Of a DNA stretch of 64,000 bases, positions 1-7,076 are shown piece by piece. This stretch comes from Celeribacter baekdonensis (GTDB lineage Bacteria > Pseudomonadota > Alphaproteobacteria > Rhodobacterales > Rhodobacteraceae). The DNA is taken from positions 496,001 through 560,000 of the forward strand of contig NZ_CP028475.1 of the NCBI RefSeq assembly GCF_003047105.1, read 5' to 3'. Position 1 is the stretch's first letter. The number at the start of each line of letters is the position of its first letter. The position numbers and the translations under genes are program-made. The notes beneath the pieces are model-generated. The model worked only from the letters and a program-made list of their open reading frames with translations, did not search any database and was not told the DNA's origin.

Positions 1-2
1 CA

Positions 3-38
3 CCGAGCCCTTCACCTTTCGAGCAGCAATGGAGATGA
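3..38 (+). other. Possible 3' tail of an upstream gene cut by the window edge
   Basis: One forward frame is open from base 3 to a TGA at 36-38 and reads PSPSPFEQQWR. It ends just before the resolvase start at 41, so it could be the last codons of the preceding early phage gene. Eleven codons are too few to identify anything, and the other two frames are also open here. Confidence 0.2.
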
Positions 39-40
39 CA

Positions 41-559
41 ATGTCGAACAGGCAAATTGAACCCGTGTGCGAACACCAGCTGGCACCTCTGCCCGGTACC
101 ATTCTTGCCCTGGATCTCGGGACAACCACGGGCTGGGCTCTGCGGTCCACGGACGGTCTAATCACCAGCGGCACCGCATCGTTTAAGCCTGGGCGCTACG
201 ACGGTGGGGGCATGCGGTACCTGCGCTTCACGAACTGGCTGGGCGAGTTGGAGCGGTTGTCCGGTCCCATCGCTGCCATCTGGTTCGAGGAAGTCCGTCG
301 CCATGCCGGGACCGACGCGGCTCACGTCTATGGGGGCCTGATGGCCACCCTGAGCAGCTGGGCCGAGATGCGAGGAGTGCCCTACGAGGGCGTGCCGGTC
401 GGCACCATCAAGCGCCACGCCACCGGCAAGGGCAACGCCAACAAGGACGCCATGATCGCCGCCGCCCGGGCCCGCGGGTTCAGCCCGGCCGATGACAACG
501 AAGCCGATGCCATCGCGATCCTCCTCTGGGCCATGGAAACCCACGGAGGTGCGCAATGA
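41..559 (+). CDS. RuvC-like Holliday junction resolvase (phage type)
   Basis: This 172-residue protein has the RNase H-fold layout of RuvC-like resolvases. An Asp-bearing first strand (LALDLGTTTGWA, Asp25) is followed by an acidic strand (WFEEVRRH) and a C-terminal acidic helix (DDNEADAIAILLWA). By family knowledge it resolves branched DNA during phage replication or packaging. I chose the ATG at 41 because GGAG at 31-34 sits six bases upstream; in-frame ATGs at 29 and 35 lack such a site. Its stop overlaps the next start (ATGA at 556), indicating translational coupling. Phage resolvases of this kind are diverse, so the exact subfamily is uncertain. Confidence 0.75.
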   Translation: MSNRQIEPVCEHQLAPLPGTILALDLGTTTGWALRSTDGLITSGTASFKPGRYDGGGMRYLRFTNWLGELERLSGPIAAIWFEEVRRHAGTDAAHVYGGLMATLSSWAEMRGVPYEGVPVGTIKRHATGKGNANKDAMIAAARARGFSPADDNEADAIAILLWAMETHGGAQ

Positions 560-759
560 CCTGTATGCGCTTCACGCCCAAGGGCTATGGTGGGCATCGC
601 CGCCAGCCCGATGAGGTCAAACGGGATGGCTGGAAGGAACAAGGCCTGCTTGCCGTCGCCATTGACGATGACCGGTTGACCTGGCCCGAGCGGGAACTGG
701 TGCGCCAGCTTGGCGAGCGTCTCTACGGCAAACTTGAACGGGAGGCGCGCCATGGGTGA
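556..759 (+). CDS. Small phage protein of unknown function
   Basis: This is a 67-residue charged protein with no membrane segment and no motif I recognise. It overlaps the resolvase stop by four bases and its own stop (757-759) overlaps the next start at 752, so it is embedded in a tightly coupled early operon. That packing, rather than similarity, is the evidence that it is a real gene. Confidence 0.6.
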   Translation: MTCMRFTPKGYGGHRRQPDEVKRDGWKEQGLLAVAIDDDRLTWPERELVRQLGERLYGKLEREARHG

Positions 760-1198
760 GTGGACAACCACACGTGTGGAGGACCGGCTGGAGAGCGCGG
801 CCGACGTCTTCCGCACCTTGCCCGGTGTCATGCCGCAGGGCTTCTTCAACGCCTGGCCCGAGTATTTCCACAGCTTCGCGGACAAGGTTGGTCAGGAGCC
901 GCAGATGCGGCGGCCCCGACCGGGCCCGCGCCAGATCACCGAGGCCGAGGAGGCTCTGCTCTGGCTGCGCTGGCTGGAACGGGATGATGCCCGGATCGTC
1001 TGGCTGCGTGCCGAACGCACGCCGTGGAAACCAATCTGCTGGGAGATGGGGCTGAGCCGGACAGCGGCGAACAAACGCTGGCAGTTCGGGCTCGCGGTGA
1101 TCACATGGCGTCTGCATGGCCGGATGCCTCCGGTCCGGCGCTCGCAGCAGTTCGTCATCGAAAACGCCAACTGCCTGTCAAGAAAAATCGTCTTGTGA
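752..1198 (+). CDS. DUF6362-like phage protein
   Basis: The 148-residue product carries a helix-turn-helix-like central segment: a tryptophan-rich stretch (WLRWLERDDARIVWLRAE), then WKPICWEMGLSRTAANKRW. This matches my recollection of the DUF6362 family found in alphaproteobacterial prophages. A regulatory or packaging-related DNA-binding role is inference only. The start at 752 overlaps the previous gene's stop, and an upstream in-frame ATG at 710 lies inside that gene. The last dozen residues look less family-like. A 395-base non-coding stretch follows, so this is probably the end of the first transcription unit. Confidence 0.6.
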   Translation: MGEWTTTRVEDRLESAADVFRTLPGVMPQGFFNAWPEYFHSFADKVGQEPQMRRPRPGPRQITEAEEALLWLRWLERDDARIVWLRAERTPWKPICWEMGLSRTAANKRWQFGLAVITWRLHGRMPPVRRSQQFVIENANCLSRKIVL

Positions 1199-1593
1199 GG
1201 CAATTTTCCGGTGTACATCGCAGGGCCTTACACATTTCGAGAATGAGGCTACAAATTGGATATACTCGGGAGAGGAGCGCGCAGGCAGACGCCGCGCAGC
1301 TGGCTTCCGGGGTCCACCCAAGGGTCCAGCCGGGGTCCAGGTCGCTAACCCACTGAATTCACGGGTCCTTCCTGGCCCGAAACGTATACGGGCGGGCGAA
1401 GCGCGCAATATCGCCAGCGACAGGGCCGGTTTTTTGGGAAGCCACCCCGGCGGGCATCCACCCGCGACCTGCTGAAAACCACGACAAAACAGAACTTTGG
1501 CACCGGATACGCCCGGTGGCCGCTGGACCCCTCGCGGAGTCCAGACTGGCTGCCGGCATCCGGAGTCAACCCGATTGAGGGGGACCGACCCGC
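1199..1593. promoter_or_regulatory. Gene-free stretch with repeated GGGTCCA words
   Basis: I see no convincing gene in these 395 bases. They contain three direct GGGTCCA copies at 1310-1316, 1322-1328 and 1333-1339, spaced 12 and 11 bases, about one helical turn. An inverted copy (TGGACCC, 1524-1530) forms a dyad CTGGAC...GTCCAG at 1523-1528/1539-1544. This looks like a binding array for a phage protein or a control region for the methyltransferase gene at 1594. A frame open to 1475 has no recognisable content. Confidence 0.4.
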
Positions 1594-2970
1594 ATGACCC
1601 TGAGCTTTGCCCCGGACGCGATTGAGACCTGGCCGCTGGCCAAGCTCCAGCCTTATGCCAAGAACGCAAAGGCGCATGGCGCGGACCAGGTTGCGAAGAT
1701 CGCCGCCAGCATGGCCGAGTTCGGTTGGACGGTGCCGTGCCTCGTTGCTGACGACGGCGAGCTGATCGCGGGCCATGGCCGGGTCCTGGCCGCCACGCAG
1801 CTCGGGCTAACCGAGGCACCGGTGATCGTGCTGGGTCACCTGACCGAGGCGCAGCGCCGGGCCTACCGGATCGCGGACAACAAGCTGACCGAACTGGGCA
1901 CCTGGGACGAGGCGCTGCTGTCTGCGGAACTGAACGACCTGCTGGCGGAGGACTACGATCTGTCTCTGGTCGGTTTTTCCGATGGTGAGTTGGACAAGCT
2001 GCTGGCCTATGTGCCGGAGGAGGATGGCGACGAAGGTGGTGCCGGGGGCTCTGTGCCGCCGGTGACCATTCCCGAGCCGCCGCGCAATCCGGCATCGCAA
2101 ACCGGCGACCTGTGGATCCTCGGCGATCACCGGTTGCTCTGCGGCGACAGCACCAGCGCTGCCGATGTACGCCGCCTGATGAATGGCGAGCGGGCGATCC
2201 TGTTCGCGACCGATCCGCCTTACCTCGTCGACTACGACGGCTCGAACCATCCGACACGGAACAAGGATTGGTCGGCGTCTTATGGCACCACCTGGGACGA
2301 CAGCAGCCAAGGTGCGGAACTGTACGATGGCTTCATCGCCGCTGCAGTGGCTGAGGCAATCGCCGAGAACGCGGCCTGGTATTGCTGGCACGCCTCGCGT
2401 CGTCAGGCGATGCTGGAAGCATGCTGGGAGAAGGCTGGGGCATTCGTTCACCAGCAGATCATCTGGGTGAAAGACCGCGGTGTCCTGACCCGGTCGCACT
2501 ATCTCTGGAAGCACGAGCCCTGTTTCATGGGCTGGCGTCGACCCAACCGCCCGCCAAAGGTGGCCGAGGAAACGCTGTCATCGACATGGGCGCTGCCGAG
2601 CTTTGCCAAGGACGAACGGCCCGATCATCCGACGCCGAAACCGCTCGACGCGTTCGGCATTCCGATGCGGCAGCACGTGGCGCGCGGCGGTCTCTGCTAC
2701 GAGCCTTTCTGCGGCTCCGGCTCGCAGATCATGGCCGGTGAAGCCTATGGTCGCCGCGTCTTCGCGATGGAAATCAGCCCGGCCTACATCGACGTTGCCG
2801 TCGAACGCTGGCAGGCCGACACGGGGCGCGAGGTGATCCTGGACGGTGATGGCCGGACCTTCGCTCAGGTGCGGACCGAGCGGCTGGGCGACAATGCTGA
2901 CGTCTCCGCCGATGTCCCGGCCGCAAACGGCGAACCCGAGTCCGCCCGCGACCGCAAATCCGCAGCCTGA
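1594..2970 (+). CDS. ParB-domain adenine-type DNA methyltransferase
   Basis: This 458-residue protein joins two domains. Residues about 10-140 resemble a ParB/Srx N-terminal domain (IAGHGRVLAATQLG, YRIADNKLTELGTW). About 170-430 is an amino-methyltransferase with the catalytic DPPY tetrad at 207-210, followed towards the C terminus by the SAM-binding FCGSGSQIMA motif. The DPPY-before-FxGxG order is that of beta-class N6-adenine/N4-cytosine enzymes. By family knowledge such phage enzymes protect phage DNA from host restriction. The 23-residue tail is polar and low in complexity. It ends four bases before the next methyltransferase. Confidence 0.85.
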   Translation: MTLSFAPDAIETWPLAKLQPYAKNAKAHGADQVAKIAASMAEFGWTVPCLVADDGELIAGHGRVLAATQLGLTEAPVIVLGHLTEAQRRAYRIADNKLTELGTWDEALLSAELNDLLAEDYDLSLVGFSDGELDKLLAYVPEEDGDEGGAGGSVPPVTIPEPPRNPASQTGDLWILGDHRLLCGDSTSAADVRRLMNGERAILFATDPPYLVDYDGSNHPTRNKDWSASYGTTWDDSSQGAELYDGFIAAAVAEAIAENAAWYCWHASRRQAMLEACWEKAGAFVHQQIIWVKDRGVLTRSHYLWKHEPCFMGWRRPNRPPKVAEETLSSTWALPSFAKDERPDHPTPKPLDAFGIPMRQHVARGGLCYEPFCGSGSQIMAGEAYGRRVFAMEISPAYIDVAVERWQADTGREVILDGDGRTFAQVRTERLGDNADVSADVPAANGEPESARDRKSAA

Positions 2971-2974
2971 GGCA

Positions 2975-4156
2975 ATGCATGACCTGGCTCTACCTTCCTC
3001 CGGGTGCACTTCCGGAACTGAAGACGCATGCCTGTTTGGCCTCTCGCTCTGCTCCGGCGCAGGCGGGCTCGACCTCGGGCTCACCATTGCCATCCCCGGA
3101 TATCGAACTGTGGGCCATGTCGAACGGGAAACCTACGCCGCGGCCATCCTCGTGGCACGGATGGAAGAGACGGCCCTGGATCCAGCGCCTGTCTGGGACG
3201 ATGTTGCCAGCTTCGACGGCCGCCCGTGGCGCGGTGCGGTGGACATCGTTACTGCGGGATATCCGTGCCAGCCGTTCTCTGTCGCGGGCAAGCGCCGGGG
3301 TGCCGACGACCCGCGCCACCTTTGGCCGCATGTCGCGCGGATCATCAACGAGGTCGAGCCGCCCTTCGTCTTCCTCGAGAATGTCGCCCATCATCTCCGC
3401 CTCGGCTTCCCCGAAGTCGCCAGCGGACTGGTCGGCATGGGCTACCGCCTTGCGGCGGGTCTCTTTACAGCGGCGGAAGTCGGTGCGCCGCACAAACGCG
3501 AGCGGCTGTTCATCCTCGCCATCCGCGAGGGCTCCGAACTGGCCGACCCCTCGCGCCTGCTCTGGCACCCGGTCGAGTGGCGGCAACCGGACGGAGATGT
3601 TGCGGCTATGGCCGACGCCGAGGGCAAGCGCGAACGAGAACCGGCAGACGAAACTAACGCCCTCGCAAGAAGCGGGCAAGCATGGGATGAACCTGGCGAC
3701 GAGCGCCGCGATGTGGCCGACGCCGCAGACCGACAGCTTCCGGAGCCGGGGCGGAGACCGGAAACACGAGAAGGGTCTGGACGGTATGGCGCGGGACTTG
3801 CCGACGCCGATGGCGAACGATGGGTGCAAGCCGAGCGCGGGCAATCGCAAGACGGCCGATCTGACCCATGCCAGCCGCATGTGGATGACGCCGACGGCGC
3901 GGGATCACAAGGATGGGGCGACGACACTGGCGAACACGCCGGTCAACGGCCTTCTTGGCCGCCAGGTCCTGGTGACGCCGATGGCTGGGAGCAATACCTC
4001 CGATGTGCGCCGGACCTTGAACCCGCTGTTTGTCGAGGCGCTGATGGGCTGGCCCACAGGGTGGACCGGCTTCGCCTCTGTGGCAACGGCGTGGTCCCCT
4101 TGGTTGCGGCGCATGCGCTGCGAACTCTCGCGGCAGAACTGCTGGCCGCCGGATGA
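2975..4156 (+). CDS. Phage DNA (cytosine-5) methyltransferase
   Basis: This 393-residue protein shows C5-methyltransferase motifs: SAM motif I (LCSGAGGLDLGL, about 25-36), the catalytic PCQ loop (GYPCQPFSVAGKRRG, Cys98), motif VI (FLENV), HKRERLFILA in the motif VIII position, and motif X (LCGNGVVPLVAAHAL) near the end. Residues about 215-350, the target-recognition region, are a run of charged ADAxGxR-like repeats. This interval is also open in a second frame that carries its own family hallmarks (see the separate entry). A TGAGG at 2968-2972 lies only two bases from this ATG, an unusually tight spacing. It probably acts with the upstream adenine methyltransferase in phage DNA protection. 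Confidence 0.8.
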   Translation: MHDLALPSSGCTSGTEDACLFGLSLCSGAGGLDLGLTIAIPGYRTVGHVERETYAAAILVARMEETALDPAPVWDDVASFDGRPWRGAVDIVTAGYPCQPFSVAGKRRGADDPRHLWPHVARIINEVEPPFVFLENVAHHLRLGFPEVASGLVGMGYRLAAGLFTAAEVGAPHKRERLFILAIREGSELADPSRLLWHPVEWRQPDGDVAAMADAEGKREREPADETNALARSGQAWDEPGDERRDVADAADRQLPEPGRRPETREGSGRYGAGLADADGERWVQAERGQSQDGRSDPCQPHVDDADGAGSQGWGDDTGEHAGQRPSWPPGPGDADGWEQYLRCAPDLEPAVCRGADGLAHRVDRLRLCGNGVVPLVAAHALRTLAAELLAAG

Positions 4157-4169
4157 GGCGGCGACATGA
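2979..4169 (+). other. Alternative-frame ORF overlapping the cytosine methyltransferase
   Basis: A second forward frame stays open for 396 codons inside and beyond the methyltransferase gene. From about 3590 it reads repeated WPTPxAxx units (LWPTPRASANEN, MWPTPQTDSF, LPTPMANDG, MWMTPTARDHKDG) and then NPLFVEALMGWPTGWTGF. I recall these hallmarks from phage methyltransferase-associated proteins. In the main frame the same bases read LADA/VADA repeats. The ATG at 2979 sits six bases from TGAGG, a better spacing than the main start. It may be a real overlapping product, a frameshift extension, or a GC-rich shadow of conserved DNA. Confidence 0.35.
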
Positions 4170-4381
4170 AGCAATCGCGCCTCATGTCGCTGGCCGAGGC
4201 CATCGCCAACGTATTTGTCGGCTACGGCGTCGCGGTCGTCACGCAGATCCTGATCTTCCCGATCTTCGGCCTGCACACGACGCTGGCGCAGAACCTGAAG
4301 ATGGGCGCGATCTTCACGGTGGTCAGCATTGCGCGGTCCTTCGCCCTGCGGCGGGTGTTCGAGGCGATCAGGGTAAGATAA
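4166..4381 (+). CDS. DUF7220-like small membrane protein
   Basis: This 71-residue protein has two hydrophobic segments, about residues 14-31 and 44-58. The arrangement around SLAEAIANVFVGYGVAVVTQ resembles a family I recall as DUF7220, common after DNA-modification genes in prophages. Its function is unknown. A GAGG-containing site lies upstream of the ATG, and it starts ten bases after the methyltransferase stop. Confidence 0.6.
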   Translation: MKQSRLMSLAEAIANVFVGYGVAVVTQILIFPIFGLHTTLAQNLKMGAIFTVVSIARSFALRRVFEAIRVR

Positions 4382-4395
4382 TGTCATTCTGACAT
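4381..4395. promoter_or_regulatory. Perfect dyad ATGTCA-TTC-TGACAT
   Basis: A 15-base inverted repeat (six-base arms, three-base centre) begins on the last base of the DUF7220 stop codon. It precedes the AT-richer leader of the gene at 4462. No T-run follows, so an operator is more likely than a terminator. Confidence 0.4.
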
Positions 4396-4461
4396 GCGAG
4401 CTGGCGCGATTAGAGTCGTGGGGTGATGCTAAAGATTGATTTGATTGAATAAGGAGATTTC

Positions 4462-5193
4462 ATGTTCTCAGATCGGCTTCTGGCAGCTCTCGGCGCATGG
4501 CAAAACGGATGGCGCGAGGACCGCACCCGCCGCATACCAATTACCGAAGAGCTACTGGAGGCAATTTCGGAGCAGCGTCTGCCGGAACGGTTTGTCACAT
4601 GCACTGAAATTTGTTTTCGGAAACGCTTCTTGGTACCTAACAACCAACAAAACGGCGGGGACTTAGGCCCTCTTTTTCTCAATGGGAACATCGACGAGGG
4701 CGTCGCGTCTTGGACTACCGACCCCAAGTTCGCACAGGAATTCAAAGACCCGCTCCGAGATGGCACGTTCTCAGCGGTATTTGCTCACCGTCCAAACGCG
4801 GACGAGGTGGTTTTGAATGTGCCCGCGCTCTGGTCAGACCCGGCCTTTCGGGCAAGAGTCGCAGAGTTCGAAGAAGGCAATGGCTTGAACGCTAAGGCGC
4901 TGACCTATTTCAGATTTCGGCAGAGTGAAGTCATATTGACTGCAACGCTCAGGTACGACGAGGTGCATGCTGTCTGTGGAAGAAGCAGTCCTTTTGAGGT
5001 TCTCTGCGAGCTTCAGGGGCTTACTACGGACGCAGAGCGAGATTCCTATTGGAAGGAGTTGGTCGCTGCGAACAAGTTTCCTGAGGAGCCCTGTTGGATT
5101 GCCGGACCAAGAGTAAAGAATGTGCTCGAGCGGACGAAGGTTAAGTTCCTGAACCAATTCGGGGACGTGATAGACAAGGTAATTGACCGCTGA
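4462..5193 (+). CDS. Unknown cargo protein, possibly ADP-ribosyltransferase-like
   Basis: I do not recognise this 243-residue soluble protein. It has an Arg-rich strand (CFRKRFLV), then GVASWTTDPKFAQEF, a strand pair around VVLNVPALW, and a late acidic strand (SEVILTA). This order loosely recalls the R-S-E layout of ADP-ribosyltransferase folds, but it is pattern reading only. The start is supported by AAGGAG six bases upstream. By eye it is more AT-rich and less biased in codon use than its neighbours. It stands alone behind its own leader, which suggests a horizontally acquired cargo gene in the prophage. Confidence 0.55.
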   Translation: MFSDRLLAALGAWQNGWREDRTRRIPITEELLEAISEQRLPERFVTCTEICFRKRFLVPNNQQNGGDLGPLFLNGNIDEGVASWTTDPKFAQEFKDPLRDGTFSAVFAHRPNADEVVLNVPALWSDPAFRARVAEFEEGNGLNAKALTYFRFRQSEVILTATLRYDEVHAVCGRSSPFEVLCELQGLTTDAERDSYWKELVAANKFPEEPCWIAGPRVKNVLERTKVKFLNQFGDVIDKVIDR

Positions 5194-5292
5194 ACCATCA
5201 GCGTCTGAAGCCGAGTTGTCTCGTCGGACCTCTACCGCGCAAGGGTAACTGCCGCCCACGTCTGGCGGCAGCATAGAAACTCGCCGCCGCTA

Positions 5293-5814
5293 TCAAGCGC
5301 TGGGGAGACTGTAGACCCTGCCACGCCCTTCGACCTTTTCCGAGGTCACTTCGAGCCCGAGCTTTTTCTTGAGCGCACCGGACATCGCGCCGCGCACCGT
5401 GTGTGACTGCCATCCGGTTGCGGCCATGATCTCTGCGATGGTCGCGCCCTCTGGCGCGCGCAGCATGGCGATGAGCGTTACCTGCTTGGTGCGTCCGCGT
5501 GGGGTGCGCGTCTTGGGTGCTGCATCCTCGGTCGGTTTGGTTTCCACGCTGTCAGTCTCAATGCCGATGGCGGCGAGCCCTGCGCCGGTGGCGATCAACG
5601 TGACGCTGTGGCCGTCTCCAGTCTCGCGCCAGACCGGCTCGCCCTTGCGCATGTCGGCTTCGACCTCTTCGAGGAGGCCCTTGGCGAGCATCGCGCCGAC
5701 CACCTTGGACGCGGCACCGCCGCGCAGGCTCTCGGGCAACGGCAGGGCAATGCGGTCCTCGTTCTGGGCCGCGCGCGACAGGATGATTGTCTGGGTGCCG
5801 GAAAGTCTGGTCAT
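5293..5814 (-). CDS. DUF3489 family phage protein
   Basis: This 173-residue protein ends in a winged-helix-like DUF3489 domain (about 108-170): TKQVTLIAMLRAPEGATIAEIMAATGW in two parts, then HTVRGAMSGALKKKLGLEV. The N-terminal half is a second helical domain resembling a winged helix. The family is common in alphaproteobacterial prophages, and a DNA-binding regulatory role is plausible but unproven here. It is transcribed leftwards, against the genes on either side, and with 5911-6407 may form a regulatory block divergent from the late operon. Confidence 0.75.
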   Translation of the reverse strand: MTRLSGTQTIILSRAAQNEDRIALPLPESLRGGAASKVVGAMLAKGLLEEVEADMRKGEPVWRETGDGHSVTLIATGAGLAAIGIETDSVETKPTEDAAPKTRTPRGRTKQVTLIAMLRAPEGATIAEIMAATGWQSHTVRGAMSGALKKKLGLEVTSEKVEGRGRVYSLPSA

Positions 5815-5910
5815 GGGGTCGTCTCCCGTGTTCGGACCGCGACCGTCGCGGTCTTCTACGACCCCAAGCCGCGCAGGGCGCGCGGCCGGAGTTTGGACGT
5901 CTGCCCGAGG

Positions 5911-6129
5911 TCAGATCAGGCCAAGGTCTCGCAGGAGCGCTGCGGCGTCGGGCAGTCGGTCGGTGGCGACGTCGATTGCGATTGTCATGCTGTCGGCGGT
6001 AAGGCGCGCCCAAGCGTTGGCTTCCTCTCTGAGCGATGCTTCTATTTCGTCGAGGACGGCCGGGATGCGGCTCGTGTCCCAAGGCTCGTTGAGGCTGTGA
6101 ATGGCGATGCGGATGGTGCTGGTTTCCAT
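5911..6129 (-). CDS. Small phage hypothetical protein
   Basis: This 72-residue acidic protein has no recognised domain and is probably all-helical (SRIPAVLDEIEASLREEA). I prefer the ATG at 6129, which has GGAG eight bases upstream, over a GTG three codons earlier. It lies directly behind the gene ending at 6135 and is probably co-transcribed with it and with the DUF3489 gene. Confidence 0.55.
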   Translation of the reverse strand: METSTIRIAIHSLNEPWDTSRIPAVLDEIEASLREEANAWARLTADSMTIAIDVATDRLPDAAALLRDLGLI

Positions 6130-6134
6130 GGGAC

Positions 6135-6407
6135 TCACTCCGCGTGCTCGCCTTCGCTGAAAGCGCTGTAGGTGATGCGCTTCAGGAGGCTGGCGTAATG
6201 CTCAAGGGTGCCGACATGGCCCCAATTGATCTCGTCGGCGTGGGCGTTGAAGTGGTCGTCGCTGAGGCTTGTTAAGCGGGCCAGCATTTCGTCGATCTCG
6301 GCCTTCTTGCCGATGAAGGCGGTGAGCGCTGCTTCCTTGTTCCGCGCAGCCTTCTCGGCGCGAAGTTGGTGGCGGGGTGTGGTGATCGGGTTCAGGCGGG
6401 TCATCAT
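6135..6407 (-). CDS. Small phage hypothetical protein
   Basis: This 90-residue, highly charged, helical protein has a basic N terminus (RHQLRAEKAARNKEAAL). No domain is recognised. It is the first gene of the leftward block, and about 110 bases separate it from the rightward terminase genes, so the gap at 6408-6515 must hold divergent promoters. Confidence 0.55.
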   Translation of the reverse strand: MMTRLNPITTPRHQLRAEKAARNKEAALTAFIGKKAEIDEMLARLTSLSDDHFNAHADEINWGHVGTLEHYASLLKRITYSAFSEGEHAE

Positions 6408-6515
6408 GGCGGCTCCGTTGTGAGTTGCATCGTTTTCGTAGGATCACGTTCGCTCTACTTCGGAGGCCTATCAACTACATAAGAACATGATTTTGAATGA
6501 TAATCGGAGCGTGCT
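6408..6515. promoter_or_regulatory. Divergent promoter region before the late operon
   Basis: This is the only gap between the leftward block and the rightward packaging genes, so it should hold the start of the late operon. It turns AT-rich towards the right, with a GATAAT hexamer at about 6498-6503 in -10 position for the terminase gene. No clear -35 box is visible. Confidence 0.35.
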
Positions 6516-7076
6516 ATGGAGGGTCTGAGCGAGCGCCAATACGCTGCCCGCGTCGGCCTTTCACGTGGTGCAATCCAGAAGGCCAAAGCGACAGGGCGGC
6601 TGGTTCTGTACGGCGATGGCAGCATTGACGCGGTGGCCAGCGATGCCTTGCGCGCCGAAGCGACCGATCCGTCGAAGACCCGGAAAGCGCCGCAGCCAAA
6701 ACTCAAGCCTGTCCCGGAGGCGGCAGTGTCCGCAGTCGGCGAGACGCTCCGTGAACAGGGGCTGGCGGCACCTTCAATCGGCAGCGGGACCACGTTCTTG
6801 CAGGCCAAGACGGCGAACGAAGTGCTGAAGGCGCAGGAACGGCGCCTCCGGCTACAGAAGCTGAAAGGCGAGCTGATCGACCGGGCCCGCGCGCTGTCGC
6901 TGGTGTTCCGGCTGGCGCGGCAGGAGCGTGACGTCTGGGTCAACTGGCCGTCCCGAGCGGCGGCGTTGATGGCGGCCGATCTGGACGTTGAGACCGCCGC
7001 GATGCAGAAGGTTCTGGAGAAACATGTCCGTGCCCAGCTCGACGATCTTGCCGAGGTCAAACCTGATCTCAGGTGA
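6516..7076 (+). CDS. Terminase small subunit, Nu1-like
   Basis: The 186-residue protein begins with a short helix-turn-helix (LSERQYAARVGLSRGAIQKAKATG in outline), as in Nu1-type packaging proteins. A basic linker and a helical C-terminal half follow (ANEVLKAQERRLRLQKLKGEL), typical of the region that oligomerises and binds the large subunit. By family knowledge it recognises the packaging site and loads the motor. It overlaps the large-subunit start by about 50 bases and is the first gene of the rightward morphogenesis operon. Confidence 0.8.
   Translation: MEGLSERQYAARVGLSRGAIQKAKATGRLVLYGDGSIDAVASDALRAEATDPSKTRKAPQPKLKPVPEAAVSAVGETLREQGLAAPSIGSGTTFLQAKTANEVLKAQERRLRLQKLKGELIDRARALSLVFRLARQERDVWVNWPSRAAALMAADLDVETAAMQKVLEKHVRAQLDDLAEVKPDLR

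Noticed and set aside
1178..2257. Long reverse frame across the gene-free region and methyltransferase start
   Set aside because: It is arginine/proline/serine-rich shadow sequence without motifs or ribosome site, and lies over the strongly supported methyltransferase gene.
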